This document shows positions 9,496-18,127 of a DNA stretch of 64,000 bases, in pieces. The position numbers and the translations under genes were made by a program. Origin of the DNA: CALBPI01 sp963922335 (GTDB lineage Bacteria; Pseudomonadota; Gammaproteobacteria; Steroidobacterales; Woeseiaceae); contig CAWUIB010000009.1 of NCBI GenBank assembly GCA_963922335.1, positions 62,001-126,000 of the forward strand, read 5' to 3'. Numbering within the stretch: position 1 is the first letter of the stretch; every line of letters starts with the position of its first letter. The notes under the pieces are model-generated. The model was not told where the DNA came from, did not search any database, and saw only the letters and a list, made by a program, of their open reading frames with translations.

Positions 9496-10566
9496 TTAGC
9501 CGTTGTCGTGGTAGGCCGGGCTGAATTCACGCACAGCGTCGACCATCACACCGACTTTGGCCGGATCGATTTCCGGGTGGATTCCGTGACCCAGATTGAA
9601 GACATGCCCGGGGCCTTTGCCATACGACGCAAGCACGCGCGCCACGCCATCGCGAATCGCCTCATCGCTCGCGTAAAGCAACGACGGGTCCATGTTGCCT
9701 TGGAGCGCAACGCGATCGTCGGTCAGACGTCGCGCTTCTGCGAGATCGGTTGTCCAATCCACGCCGAGCGCATCGCAGCCGCTCTGTGACATGATTTCCA
9801 GTCGAGTCCCTGCACCCTTGGTGAACAGCACAACCGGCACACGGCGTCCATCCGTTTCGCGCTTCAGACCGTCGACGATCATCTGCATGCTAGCGAGGGA
9901 ATACCGGCGATAGAGTTCTGGCTCAAGCACCGAGCCCCAGGTATCGAAGACCATCACTGCCTGCGCGCCAGCCTCGATCTGAGCGTTCAGGTAGTGAGTC
10001 GTCACTCGGGCAATTTTCTCCATGAGCAAATCGGCAATTTCCGGCTCGCTGTAGAGTAGCGCCTTGATGATGCTGTAAGTCTTGCTGCTGCCGCCCTCGA
10101 CCATGTAGGTCGCGACCGTCCAGGGACTGCCGGCAAAACCGATCAGCGGCACGGAGCCCTCCAGTGATCTGCGAATGCGACTTACCGCACGCATAACATA
10201 GCCGAGCGAGTCAGAAACGTCTGGTTCGGGCAGGTTACGAACATCGGCGGCGGTACGGATCGGTCGCTCGAACCTCGGGCCTTCGCCCGTCTCAAAGAAC
10301 AACCCAAGCCCCATCGCATCCGGCACCGTCAGGATGTCAGAGAACAGGATCGCAGCATCAAAGCCGTAACGCCGCAGCGGTTGCAGTGTCACCTCGCACG
10401 CGAGCTCGTCATTACGACACAGCGACATGAAGTCGCCGGCTTGCGCTCTGGTTGCCCGATATTCGGGCAAGTAACGCCCCGCCTGGCGCATCATCCACAC
10501 AGGCGTGCGCTCGGTCGGCTCGCGCATCAATGCGCGCAGGAACAGGTCGTTTTTGAGTTCGGTCAT
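9496..10566 (-). CDS. hemE: Uroporphyrinogen decarboxylase
   Basis: Decarboxylates the four acetate side chains of uroporphyrinogen III to give coproporphyrinogen III in heme biosynthesis; cytoplasmic and cofactor-free. The 356 residues show the N-terminal signature PVWMMRQAGRYLPEYRATR, the substrate-site block FSDILTVPDAMGLGL, GFAGSPWTVATYMVEGG, FDTWGSVLEPELYRRYS and the C-terminal NLGHGIHPEIDP. All expected family blocks are present and the length is normal. It sits 18 bases after pyrF and 4 bases before the DUF445 gene on the minus strand. Heme demand fits the cytochrome oxidase cluster and hemW elsewhere in the window. Confidence 0.97.
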   Translation of the reverse strand: MTELKNDLFLRALMREPTERTPVWMMRQAGRYLPEYRATRAQAGDFMSLCRNDELACEVTLQPLRRYGFDAAILFSDILTVPDAMGLGLFFETGEGPRFERPIRTAADVRNLPEPDVSDSLGYVMRAVSRIRRSLEGSVPLIGFAGSPWTVATYMVEGGSSKTYSIIKALLYSEPEIADLLMEKIARVTTHYLNAQIEAGAQAVMVFDTWGSVLEPELYRRYSLASMQMIVDGLKRETDGRRVPVVLFTKGAGTRLEIMSQSGCDALGVDWTTDLAEARRLTDDRVALQGNMDPSLLYASDEAIRDGVARVLASYGKGPGHVFNLGHGIHPEIDPAKVGVMVDAVREFSPAYHDNG

Positions 10567-10584
10567 AGTGGTGTGTCCCTGCGA

Positions 10585-11295
10585 TCAGGCGAAGCTTTCG
10601 TGAATGGAGGCAACAATCGCCTCAGCGGCGGCTCGTGGGTCTGGCGCGTTGCGAATGGGCCGTCCGACGACGATATAGTCAGCGCCGTTGGCAAATGCCT
10701 GCGGTACGCTGACCACGCGCTTCTGGTCATCCGCCGGCCGGTTTTCTACGGGCCTGATGCCCGGTGTGACGACCAACAGGCGGTCATCGACTTCCGCGCG
10801 CAACCTCGGCACTTCAAGCCCGGAGGAAATCACGCCGTCGCAGCCGGCTTCAAGGGCGCGTCGCGCGCGGGATATGACGAGATCACCGACGTCACAGTCA
10901 AAGCCGAGATCATCCATATCACCCCGATCGAGACTGGTCAGCACCGTTACCGCGAGAATCTTGAGTTGGCCTTTGGCTTCGGCAGCCGCTTCCATTACTG
11001 CCTGATTGCCGTGCACTGTGCAGAACGTGGCACCGCGCTCGGCGAGATTGCGCACAGCGGCCGCTACTGTCGCGGGTACATCGAACAGTTTGACGTCCAG
11101 GAAGACCTGCTTGTCTCGCGCCAGCAACCAATCGAGTAGCTCGAAGTAACCCTCGCGCATGGCGAGCTCAAGCCCGATCTTGTAGAAGCGCACACTGTCG
11201 CCCAGCATCTCGACTAACGCCCTTGCCTGCGCGGCGTCCGGCACATCGAGCGCAAAGATCAGCCGCTCTTCCGGCGGGATCTGGTGAGTGCTCAT
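10585..11295 (-). CDS. pyrF: Orotidine 5'-phosphate decarboxylase
   Basis: Converts OMP to UMP, the last step of de novo pyrimidine synthesis. The 236-residue protein contains LIFALDVPDAAQARALV at the N-terminus, the catalytic Lys/Asp array in FLDVKLFDVPATVA, TVHGNQA, and the phosphate-binding end VVTPGIRPVENR followed by GADYIVVGRPIRNAPDP. The ATG is clear. The gene lies between dgt and hemE on the same strand with short gaps of 55 and 18 bases and is probably read as part of the aroK-to-DUF445 transcript or a sub-transcript. Confidence 0.97.
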   Translation of the reverse strand: MSTHQIPPEERLIFALDVPDAAQARALVEMLGDSVRFYKIGLELAMREGYFELLDWLLARDKQVFLDVKLFDVPATVAAAVRNLAERGATFCTVHGNQAVMEAAAEAKGQLKILAVTVLTSLDRGDMDDLGFDCDVGDLVISRARRALEAGCDGVISSGLEVPRLRAEVDDRLLVVTPGIRPVENRPADDQKRVVSVPQAFANGADYIVVGRPIRNAPDPRAAAEAIVASIHESFA

Positions 11296-11350
11296 CGTTA
11301 TTTCGTTTCCTTATCCCCAGCCGCCATTTTAGCGCAGGCGCGCGCCCGGA

Positions 11351-12499
11351 TCAGGATTGGATTTGCTCAAATCGCGACATCGCAAATCTATCGGTCATGC
11401 CCGATAGATAATCAGCCACCAGCCGCATCTGCTCATATTCCTCGGTGTCGGTGTTGACGCCGCGGCGATTTCGAAATGCCTCCGGCACTCGCAGGATGTC
11501 GCTCGCGAAATGGTGAAACAAGGAGTCCACCACCTCGGCCGCCTGCTGCTGCATCACGACGACCTCCGGGTGCCGATACAGATGCTCCATCAGGAAGCGC
11601 TTCAGTGCGAGGTGGGCTTCCGCGATCTCGTCCGAAAACGCGATCACTGGGTCAGGATGCGCGCGAATGTCGTCTGCGTGCCTGGGTTCCAAAGCGCTGA
11701 TGCGCCGGCGGCTCTCATCGATGAGATCGCTTACGATGTGATTGATCATCCTGCGCTTCACCTCATAGACCAGCCGACGTCGCGATAGTCCGGGGTAGCG
11801 AGCGGTCACTTCACGATACGGCACATCGAACAACGACTGGGTGCGCAGGGCGTCGATCTCGAGAAGTCCCGCCCGCAGCCCGTCGTCGACATCGTGGTGG
11901 TTGTAGGCAATCGCATCGACGAGATCGGCGAGCTGCGCTTCCGGGCCCGGTCTGGTGCGGTCGAGGAACCGTTGGCCCAGCGCGCCCAGCAATCGCGCAT
12001 TGCGTTTCGAGCAGTGCTTCAAAATGCCCTCGCGCGTCTCAAAGGTCAGGTTCAGGCCATCGAACTGCGCGTACTTTTCCTCGAGCTCATCGACGATACG
12101 CAACGACTGCAGGTTGTGCTCGAAACCGCCATGCGCTTGCATGCATGCATTCAGTGCATCCTGCCCGGCGTGTCCAAACGGCGTATGTCCCAGATCGTGT
12201 GCAAGACAGATCGCTTCCGTGAGCGTTTCGTTCAATCCTAACGCTAATGCCACGGTGCGACCGATCTGCGCCACCTCCAGCGAGTGGGTGAGACGGGTGC
12301 GGTAGTGATCGCCTTCGTGATTGACGAACACCTGAGTCTTGTACATCAGGCGCCGAAATGCATTCGAGTGCACGATGCGGTCCCGGTCTCGCTGGAACTG
12401 GGTTCGCTCGGACGGGTCGGATTCTGCAAACCGACGTCCACGGCTTTGCTGTGGTCGAGAGGCGTAGAGCTTTAGGCCCTCGTCAGGATGACCAGTCAT
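11351..12499 (-). CDS. dgt: dGTPase-like HD-domain deoxynucleoside triphosphate triphosphohydrolase
   Basis: Hydrolyses dNTPs, classically dGTP, to nucleoside and tripolyphosphate. The 382 residues show RTRLTHSLEVAQIGRTVAL with the first metal-site His, AICLAHDLGHTPFGHAGQ with the HD pair, and AYNHHDVDDG, as in the short type of Dgt (about 380-400 residues). The N-terminus SDPSERTQFQRDRDRIVHS is also typical. It overlaps the 3' end of aroB by 17 bases. The aroK-aroB-dgt neighbourhood also occurs in other gammaproteobacteria. Substrate preference among dNTPs cannot be read from the sequence. Confidence 0.93.
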   Translation of the reverse strand: MTGHPDEGLKLYASRPQQSRGRRFAESDPSERTQFQRDRDRIVHSNAFRRLMYKTQVFVNHEGDHYRTRLTHSLEVAQIGRTVALALGLNETLTEAICLAHDLGHTPFGHAGQDALNACMQAHGGFEHNLQSLRIVDELEEKYAQFDGLNLTFETREGILKHCSKRNARLLGALGQRFLDRTRPGPEAQLADLVDAIAYNHHDVDDGLRAGLLEIDALRTQSLFDVPYREVTARYPGLSRRRLVYEVKRRMINHIVSDLIDESRRRISALEPRHADDIRAHPDPVIAFSDEIAEAHLALKRFLMEHLYRHPEVVVMQQQAAEVVDSLFHHFASDILRVPEAFRNRRGVNTDTEEYEQMRLVADYLSGMTDRFAMSRFEQIQS

Positions 12500-13547
12500 T
12501 CAGCACCTTGATCAGGCGTTCCTGGTCGAACGCTCGCACCACCTGCGCGTCCCCCAATGCGCTGAGAAGAATGAGCGTGATGGCACCAGCCGCCACTTTC
12601 TTGTCGTGCCCCATCGCCTCCAACATCTTCTTCGCGGACAACGGGCCAGGATCGGAAGGTAGTCCTGCGCGCATCAGCAATTCGCGCAACCGGTGTACGC
12701 TCTGCTCATCGAGATCGCTCATCTGCGCCGCCATCTGCATGCCAAGGCCCACCGCTTCGCCGTGCAACCAGCGCGAGTACGCAGTACAAGCTTCAATCGC
12801 ATGGCCAAATGTATGTCCAAAATTGAGTATGGCTCTGCGGCCTCGCTCGCGTTCGTCCTCGGCGACAACACCGGCCTTGATTCGGCACGAATGAACGATG
12901 GCCGCCGTTAACGCCTGAGGATCACGCTGCATCAATGCGTCTATGTCGCGCTCGAGCTGCTCAAAATAAGCAAGGTCGGCGATTGCACCGTGCTTGATCA
13001 CTTCAGCCATACCCGCAGAAAACTCGCGCTCGGGTAACGTGTCCAGTGTTTTCGTGTCGATCAGTACACACTTCGGCTGATGAAACGCTCCGATCAAATT
13101 CTTTCCGAGCTCATGGTTGACCCCGGTCTTACCGCCGACCGAAGAATCCACCTGCGCGAGCAGTGTTGTTGGGATCTGAACGCAGGCCACGCCGCGCATG
13201 AAAATGGCAGCAGCAAAACCCGCCATATCACCGACCACACCACCGCCCAATGCAACGAACGTGGCGTCGCGGCTGAAACCCGCGCGTACTGCGGTATCGA
13301 CGATCGCCGCGACCTCGGTGAGCGACTTGTGTTGTTCTCCATCTGGCAGTTCGTGCACCGCGAAACGCCGGTCGCCCAAGGCGTCCTGGAGTGTCTTGAG
13401 GTAGAGCGGGCCAACCGTGGTGTTCGTGACAAGAACAACATCACGTCCGACATGTTCGGCGAGCATTTCACCAGCCCGTTCGAGCAAACCGGCACCGACG
13501 AAGATTGGATACGACCGGCCGCCCAGCGCTACATCTAGAGTTTCCAC
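12483..13547 (-). CDS. aroB: 3-dehydroquinate synthase
   Basis: Second step of the shikimate pathway: NAD- and metal-dependent cyclisation of DAHP to 3-dehydroquinate. The 354-residue protein has the nucleotide-site blocks DGEQHKSL and GGGVVGDMAGFAAAIFMRG, PTTLLAQVDSSVGGKTGVNH, the metal ligands in KHGAI with NFGHTFGHAIE, and HGEAVGLGM. The start is GTG (METLDVALGG). It follows aroK by 32 bases and overlaps dgt by 17 bases, the common aroKB arrangement. Confidence 0.97.
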   Translation of the reverse strand: METLDVALGGRSYPIFVGAGLLERAGEMLAEHVGRDVVLVTNTTVGPLYLKTLQDALGDRRFAVHELPDGEQHKSLTEVAAIVDTAVRAGFSRDATFVALGGGVVGDMAGFAAAIFMRGVACVQIPTTLLAQVDSSVGGKTGVNHELGKNLIGAFHQPKCVLIDTKTLDTLPEREFSAGMAEVIKHGAIADLAYFEQLERDIDALMQRDPQALTAAIVHSCRIKAGVVAEDERERGRRAILNFGHTFGHAIEACTAYSRWLHGEAVGLGMQMAAQMSDLDEQSVHRLRELLMRAGLPSDPGPLSAKKMLEAMGHDKKVAAGAITLILLSALGDAQVVRAFDQERLIKVLNDWSS

Positions 13548-13579
13548 GGTGGCATTGTCGCGCGCATCGTCGTCGCTGC

Positions 13580-14101
13580 CTAGTCCGCCTGTACCTCGAG
13601 AAGCTGTTGCTCGATCCGACGAGCAACACGCTCGACGCGCTCCCCGTCGGTATTGATCAACAAGTCCGCCACCTCGCGATACACAGGATCGCGAGTTTCG
13701 AACAACTGTGTCAGCGTGCCTTTGGGATCGTCTCCCGCCAGCAGCGGGCGATGCTTGCCATGACGGACACGCTCAAACTGTTGATCGACCGAAGCATGCA
13801 GGTACACCACCGGTGCGTGTGCTGCGAGCAAAGCGACGTTTTCGGGCGTGACGATAATGCCGCCGCCGGTTGCGAGCACAGTATCGGGCTTGCCGACCCA
13901 GTCAGACAGCACCTGAGCCTCCCGCTGGCGAAAACCCGGCTCACCCTCACGTTCGAAAATATAGGGAATATCAACGCCGGTGCGACGTTCGATTTCTGCA
14001 TCGGTGTCTGCAAACTCAAAACCGATCCTGGTCGCCAGCCGTCGACCGACAGAAGATTTTCCTGCGCCCATTGGGCCGACCAGAACGACGGTATTGCTCA
14101 C
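13580..14101 (-). CDS. aroK: Shikimate kinase I
   Basis: Phosphorylates shikimate at the 3-hydroxyl; a P-loop kinase of 173 residues. Walker A is GPMGAGKSSVG, the shikimate-site Asp and Arg lie in FADTDAEIERRTG and FRQREAQVL, followed by VLATGGGIIV and the lid/arginine region RPLLAGDDP. I take GTG at 14101 as the start because GGAG lies 9 bases upstream; a TTG at 14116 falls inside the T-tract of the pilQ terminator and is less likely. The start region carries the small palindrome GAGTGTCACTC. Since a strong terminator separates it from pilQ, it needs its own promoter or readthrough. Confidence 0.95.
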   Translation of the reverse strand: MSNTVVLVGPMGAGKSSVGRRLATRIGFEFADTDAEIERRTGVDIPYIFEREGEPGFRQREAQVLSDWVGKPDTVLATGGGIIVTPENVALLAAHAPVVYLHASVDQQFERVRHGKHRPLLAGDDPKGTLTQLFETRDPVYREVADLLINTDGERVERVARRIEQQLLEVQAD

Positions 14102-14114
14102 AGAGTGACACTCC

Positions 14115-14151
14115 AAAAAAAACCGGCAGGTCTCGCGGGCAACCTGCCGGT
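14115..14151 (-). terminator. Rho-independent terminator after pilQ
   Basis: On the minus strand a perfect 10-bp stem (14142-14151 pairing with 14122-14131, ACCGGCAGGT with ACCTGCCGGT) with a 10-base loop is followed directly by a run of T residues (A-tract 14115-14122 on the plus strand). It lies 22 bases downstream of the pilQ stop and ends just before the aroK ribosome site. It should end the pilMNOPQ transcript. Confidence 0.9.
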
Positions 14152-14172
14152 CTATTTTAAGCGCTTGAGGCC

Positions 14173-16374
14173 CTACTGCGTAATGAACGATCCCTCTTCA
14201 AGGATTTTCGGCGTCACGAAAATCAGGAGCTCGGACCGGTTGTTCAGGCGTTGCGTGTTGCGGAACAGCGCGCCGATACCCGGGATATCACCGAGAAGCG
14301 GCACTTTGGTGACGTTGTCACGTTGCTCGGTCTCGTAAATACCACCAAGCACTACGGTCTGACCGTTGCTCACCAGCACCTGAGTTTGTACTTCGCGCTT
14401 GTCGATACTCGGGATGGCTGCAGCACCGCCGTTGCCGACGATCGTGAAGATCTGACCGATGGTGTCCTGCGTGACCTGAAGATCCATCGCGATGTTGCCA
14501 TCCGGCGTGATCTGCGGGGTGACCGTCAGGCTCAGCACCGCCTCTTTGAACGCGACCGCGGTCGCGCCAGAAGCTGCCGCCTGCTGGAACGGGATTTCAA
14601 CGCCCTGCTTGATCACCGCTTCTTTTTGGTTGGCGGTCACAACACGCGGACTGGATACAATCTCGCCGCGGCCCTCAGCCTGCAGAGCCGAGAGCTCAAG
14701 ATCGACCAGGTAATCTGAATCAAGGATCGCCAAAGCAAACTGTCCGGCCGGGCTGGGTACCGGCAGGTTCACGTTGTAGCGACCATCGATCGGACCAATA
14801 TCGACCGGGAAAGGCTGCCCTGTGTCCTGCACGTTTTCGAGTGCGGACGACACGATACCGCCGGAGTTGGCGCTGGTCCCTGTGATCGCGAACAGACCGT
14901 CATCACCGTTATCTTCGATGGCCGTCAGACCCAAACGCATACCAAGTTCGCGGTTGAAGTCGTCGTTGACCGTAACGATGCGCGATTCAATCAGCACCTG
15001 CTGTACCGGAATATCCAGCGTGGTCACGAGACGTCGAATGTTGCGCAGACTCTCTGCGGTATCGTTGATCAGGAGCGTATTCGTCCGCTCATCGATGCTT
15101 ACGCTGCCGCGGTCCGTAAGGATGCCCTCATTGATCAGGTCGGCCATATCGCCGGCCTTCGCGTAATTCACACGCAAAAACTCAGAGAAGATCGGCTCCA
15201 GCTCCTGAATGGCCAATTGCGATTCAAGATCCGCTTTCTCGCGCGCGGCGATTTCCGCCGCTGGCGCAACGATGATGACGTTTCCGTTCTCGCGCATGTC
15301 AAGACCGCGGGTGGTCATTACGATGTCGAGTGCCTGATCCCACGGTACATTCTTAAGTCGCAGCGTGAGGCTGCCGGCAACCGTGTCGGACACAACGATG
15401 TTGCGGCCTGAAATTTCTGCAAGCACCTGCAGCACCGCGCGGGTTTCAATGTCCTGGAAGTTCAGGGTGACGCGCTCACCGAAATACTCTTTTTCTTCAG
15501 AAAAGATCGTACCGGATGATTCGTCTTTCTCGACCGCGCTAATCTCGATCGCGAAGGTGTTGTCAGACTGATAGGCCAGCTGCTCGTAAGCGCCCTCAGC
15601 CGTGATGAGAAGTCTCGTGTCGTTGTTGACCCGCAGGGCGTCGACGGTCGTTACCGGCGTCGCAAAATCTTGTACGTCCAAGCGACGAAGCAGCTCGCTC
15701 GGCAGCTCTGTGTCTTTGAACAGCGCAACGACACGACCACCTTCCTGGCGGATGTCGACAGGCGTCGTCGGATCGGTCAGTTCAACGATAATCCGACCGC
15801 CACCTTCACGTGTGCGTCGGAAATCGATGTTCTGGATCGCACGCGGACCAGATGGAACCGCCGCTGCAGATGTTGCGCCCGCGCCTACGTTTCGTGCGCT
15901 CGGGAACCCGGAGTTCGAAGCAATGCCAGTGCCGCCGCTGAGGGTTACGTAAATCGTATTGCCTGAGACGCGCGTCGAGTAGTCGACCATCGCGCTCAGG
16001 TTCAGTACTGCGCGAGTGCGACCGCCTGCTTCTGCCATCAGAACCGTGTCGAGCGGTCCGAGGTCGACCTGCTGTCGACGCGTCGACATTTCCAGCGCTG
16101 CGTCAGGAATATCGAGCACGATGCGCGCAGGGTTGTCGATGGTAAAGCTGAGCGGCTCCGGCGCGCTCTCACGCATGACCAGTCGCAGCTCGATACCGCG
16201 ATCAGGCAGTGAGTTAATCTGAATGTCCTGCAGACCGTTGCTTGGCTCCTGCGCCGCGGCTGAACCGCTCAACAGAGCAAGCCCGGTGATTGCTGCGGCC
16301 ATTACGCTAGTCAGACGACCCGCGACTCCACGCCAAAACAGGTTTGCCGGCGCCGATTGTGTCGTGCGCGTCAT
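14173..16374 (-). CDS. pilQ: Type IV pilus outer-membrane secretin PilQ
   Basis: Forms the outer-membrane channel for the type IV pilus. The 733-residue protein has a signal peptide ending near GSAAAQE, two AMIN domains (about residues 40-280) that bind peptidoglycan, an STN domain with LRLKNVPWDQALDIVM, an N1 domain (EFLRVNYAKAGDMADLI), and the secretin barrel with VLIESRIVTVNDDFNRELG, VIKQGVEIPFQQA, TQVLVSNGQTVVLGGIY and the closing VPLLGDIPGIGALFRNT. The ATG at 16374 is preferred over an upstream in-frame ATG at 16410 because GGGAG lies 8 bases before it. It is the last gene of pilMNOPQ and is followed by a strong terminator. Confidence 0.96.
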   Translation of the reverse strand: MTRTTQSAPANLFWRGVAGRLTSVMAAAITGLALLSGSAAAQEPSNGLQDIQINSLPDRGIELRLVMRESAPEPLSFTIDNPARIVLDIPDAALEMSTRRQQVDLGPLDTVLMAEAGGRTRAVLNLSAMVDYSTRVSGNTIYVTLSGGTGIASNSGFPSARNVGAGATSAAAVPSGPRAIQNIDFRRTREGGGRIIVELTDPTTPVDIRQEGGRVVALFKDTELPSELLRRLDVQDFATPVTTVDALRVNNDTRLLITAEGAYEQLAYQSDNTFAIEISAVEKDESSGTIFSEEKEYFGERVTLNFQDIETRAVLQVLAEISGRNIVVSDTVAGSLTLRLKNVPWDQALDIVMTTRGLDMRENGNVIIVAPAAEIAAREKADLESQLAIQELEPIFSEFLRVNYAKAGDMADLINEGILTDRGSVSIDERTNTLLINDTAESLRNIRRLVTTLDIPVQQVLIESRIVTVNDDFNRELGMRLGLTAIEDNGDDGLFAITGTSANSGGIVSSALENVQDTGQPFPVDIGPIDGRYNVNLPVPSPAGQFALAILDSDYLVDLELSALQAEGRGEIVSSPRVVTANQKEAVIKQGVEIPFQQAAASGATAVAFKEAVLSLTVTPQITPDGNIAMDLQVTQDTIGQIFTIVGNGGAAAIPSIDKREVQTQVLVSNGQTVVLGGIYETEQRDNVTKVPLLGDIPGIGALFRNTQRLNNRSELLIFVTPKILEEGSFITQ

Positions 16375-16406
16375 TGTATGTACTCCCGATGCCATATGCG
16401 TAGGCC

Positions 16407-16958
16407 TCAATTCGCCAGCGCGATAGCTACTTCGCGCTCTATGTATCCACCGATCCCGTTAGAAACGATTTCGGTCAATGTGATTTCTGATTCAGTAATG
16501 TCGGTAATCCGACCATCGTTCTGGCCGACGTAATTGCCTGGCAGAACCCGATGCACAAGCCCGTCCTGCCCGCGCAGCAAACCGTACGAGCTGCCGCCGA
16601 TGCTGAGCGTGCCAACCATGTCAAACGAGTCGAGAGGGAACTCTTCGAGATACTCACGACTGCGGTTGCTGTCTGGGCGAACGTTGCTACCTGCACCGCC
16701 ATCCGCAACGTTCGGCACATCCGGCTCGAATGGCGAGCGAAGCTCCTCGGTATCGGCAACGTAGGTGAAGGTCACGTAGGGCTTCACTTCCGGCAGCGGG
16801 TCCGGGCGCTGTCCCGGACGGCTTTTCACCTCGTCTATATATTCCTGCAAGTCACGCACGTCGCTGCCACAGCCGGCCGCAAAGACACAGCTGAAAGCCA
16901 GAACGATCCAAGCCGCGCATCGCGAGCGTGAACCCATGGATGTAGGGGCGTCGTACAT
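16407..16958 (-). CDS. pilP: Type IV pilus lipoprotein PilP
   Basis: Inner-membrane lipoprotein that links PilN/PilO to the secretin PilQ. About 183 residues; the signal segment AAWIVLAFSCVFAAGC ends in a lipobox with the acylated Cys before GSDVRDL. The motif RDLQEYIDEVKSRPG and PYVTFTY with LRSPFEP are characteristic, and the C-terminal beta domain carries DMVGTLSIGGSSYGLL and GQNDGRITDI. ATG at 16958 is preferred; a GTG two codons upstream has too short a spacing to the GAGGG site. It starts about 6 bases after pilO and lies 32 bases before pilQ. Confidence 0.94.
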   Translation of the reverse strand: MYDAPTSMGSRSRCAAWIVLAFSCVFAAGCGSDVRDLQEYIDEVKSRPGQRPDPLPEVKPYVTFTYVADTEELRSPFEPDVPNVADGGAGSNVRPDSNRSREYLEEFPLDSFDMVGTLSIGGSSYGLLRGQDGLVHRVLPGNYVGQNDGRITDITESEITLTEIVSNGIGGYIEREVAIALAN

Positions 16959-16964
16959 AGCCAC

Positions 16965-17561
16965 TTAGCCCTCTTCCTCTTCGAGATAGCGATAAGTCTT
17001 CGCGGTGACGTCAAGCACCAGCAAGTCTTCATCGGTTCGGTCACGTGCAATATTGATGTCGTGCAGCGTTACGATCCTCGGCAGCGCTGCAACACTGCTC
17101 GCAAAGTTCGCCATTGAGTGATAGTTGCCACTCAGACGAATCCTGATCGGCTTCTCCGCGTAGAAGTCGCGCCGAATCTCTGCCTCAGGCTGGAACAACT
17201 TCTCCTCGAGACCGGCAGCAAGACCCGTCTGGGAGATATCGATGATCAGGTTGGGGATTTCTGTCTCACCCGGCAACTGGCGCAACATCGCACCGAACGA
17301 TTGCTCCATCTCGGCCAGTTGGTCCACGTACTCCTGGAAGTTCGCTGCCTTGCGATGAAGGTCTTCGAACTTGCTCTTGAGTTCAGTTTCACGCGCCACC
17401 TCACGGTCAAGAAGCAGCTGCTTGTCTTTGACGATCGTGAACCAGATACCACCGGCGGTAACCAGCGCAAAAATAATGACAATCGCCGCAGCACGGATTG
17501 GCAACGGCCAGCGACCAACGTCGTTCGGATCCAGATTCTGGAGGTCGTCCATCAGGCTCAT
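16965..17561 (-). CDS. pilO: Type IV pilus inner-membrane alignment protein PilO
   Basis: Bitopic protein that pairs with PilN in the periplasm as part of the pilus alignment complex. The 198 residues consist of a short cytoplasmic N-terminus with LQNLDPNDVGRWP, one membrane helix (AAAIVIIFALVTAGGIWFTI), a coiled-coil stretch with many charged residues (VARETELKSKFEDLHRK), and the ferredoxin-like periplasmic domain ending in LDVTAKTYRYL. The ATG overlaps the pilN stop by 4 bases, indicating translational coupling. Confidence 0.95.
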   Translation of the reverse strand: MSLMDDLQNLDPNDVGRWPLPIRAAAIVIIFALVTAGGIWFTIVKDKQLLLDREVARETELKSKFEDLHRKAANFQEYVDQLAEMEQSFGAMLRQLPGETEIPNLIIDISQTGLAAGLEEKLFQPEAEIRRDFYAEKPIRIRLSGNYHSMANFASSVAALPRIVTLHDINIARDRTDEDLLVLDVTAKTYRYLEEEEG

Positions 17562-18127
17562 TGCAGACCCTCCTCTTCCGCGTTCGGATTGACCTGCGTG
17601 GCACGCAACGTGAAGTCGAATCGCTCGCGCGTCTGTCCACCGTCAATCGTCTCGATTCGCTCCAGATCGGGATCGTCGACCCATTCCGAATCATCAAAAT
17701 TGCGCATTAGCGATGACACGCGCGTCGAGGATTGTGCGACGCCATTGAGGCGAATGCTGCGGCCTTGCTGTGTAATGGCGTTCAAAGTGACACCATCTGG
17801 CAAGTTGCGTGTAATCTCATCAAACAGGTGCACGATCTCCGGGCGACTCTGTTGCAACTCCTCGATCACTTCCATGCGTGCGATCAACCGCTCTTTCTGG
17901 CGGTCAATGCCCTCGATCTCTTTAATGCTCTCGTTCAGCACCTTGATCTCGCGGTCCAGCAAGTTGTTGCGGTCTTTCTGACCATCGATGCGGCTGCCGT
18001 AAACAAGGTTTGCGCCCCCGACAACAATCACCGCAGCCAACATGGCCGCGCCCACTGAGATCAGGAAGTATTTCTGACGCTCTTTGCGTAGCTCTTCGCG
18101 CCACGGCAGCAGGTTAATCTGTGGCAT
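17558..18127 (-). CDS. pilN: Type IV pilus inner-membrane protein PilN
   Basis: Its cytoplasmic N-terminal motif binds PilM; its periplasmic part pairs with PilO. The 189-residue sequence begins with the defining INLLPWREELRKERQK motif, followed by a membrane helix (FLISVGAAMLAAVIVVGGANLVY), a coiled coil rich in Arg/Glu/Asp, and the periplasmic domain with LPDGVTLNAITQQG. It shares one base with the pilM stop and four with the pilO start, so the genes are tightly coupled. Confidence 0.96.
   Translation of the reverse strand: MPQINLLPWREELRKERQKYFLISVGAAMLAAVIVVGGANLVYGSRIDGQKDRNNLLDREIKVLNESIKEIEGIDRQKERLIARMEVIEELQQSRPEIVHLFDEITRNLPDGVTLNAITQQGRSIRLNGVAQSSTRVSSLMRNFDDSEWVDDPDLERIETIDGGQTRERFDFTLRATQVNPNAEEEGLQ

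Noticed and set aside
10381..11139. Open frame of 252 codons antisense to pyrF and the 5' part of hemE
   Set aside because: Spans two well-supported genes and their junction on the opposite strand; no recognisable motif.
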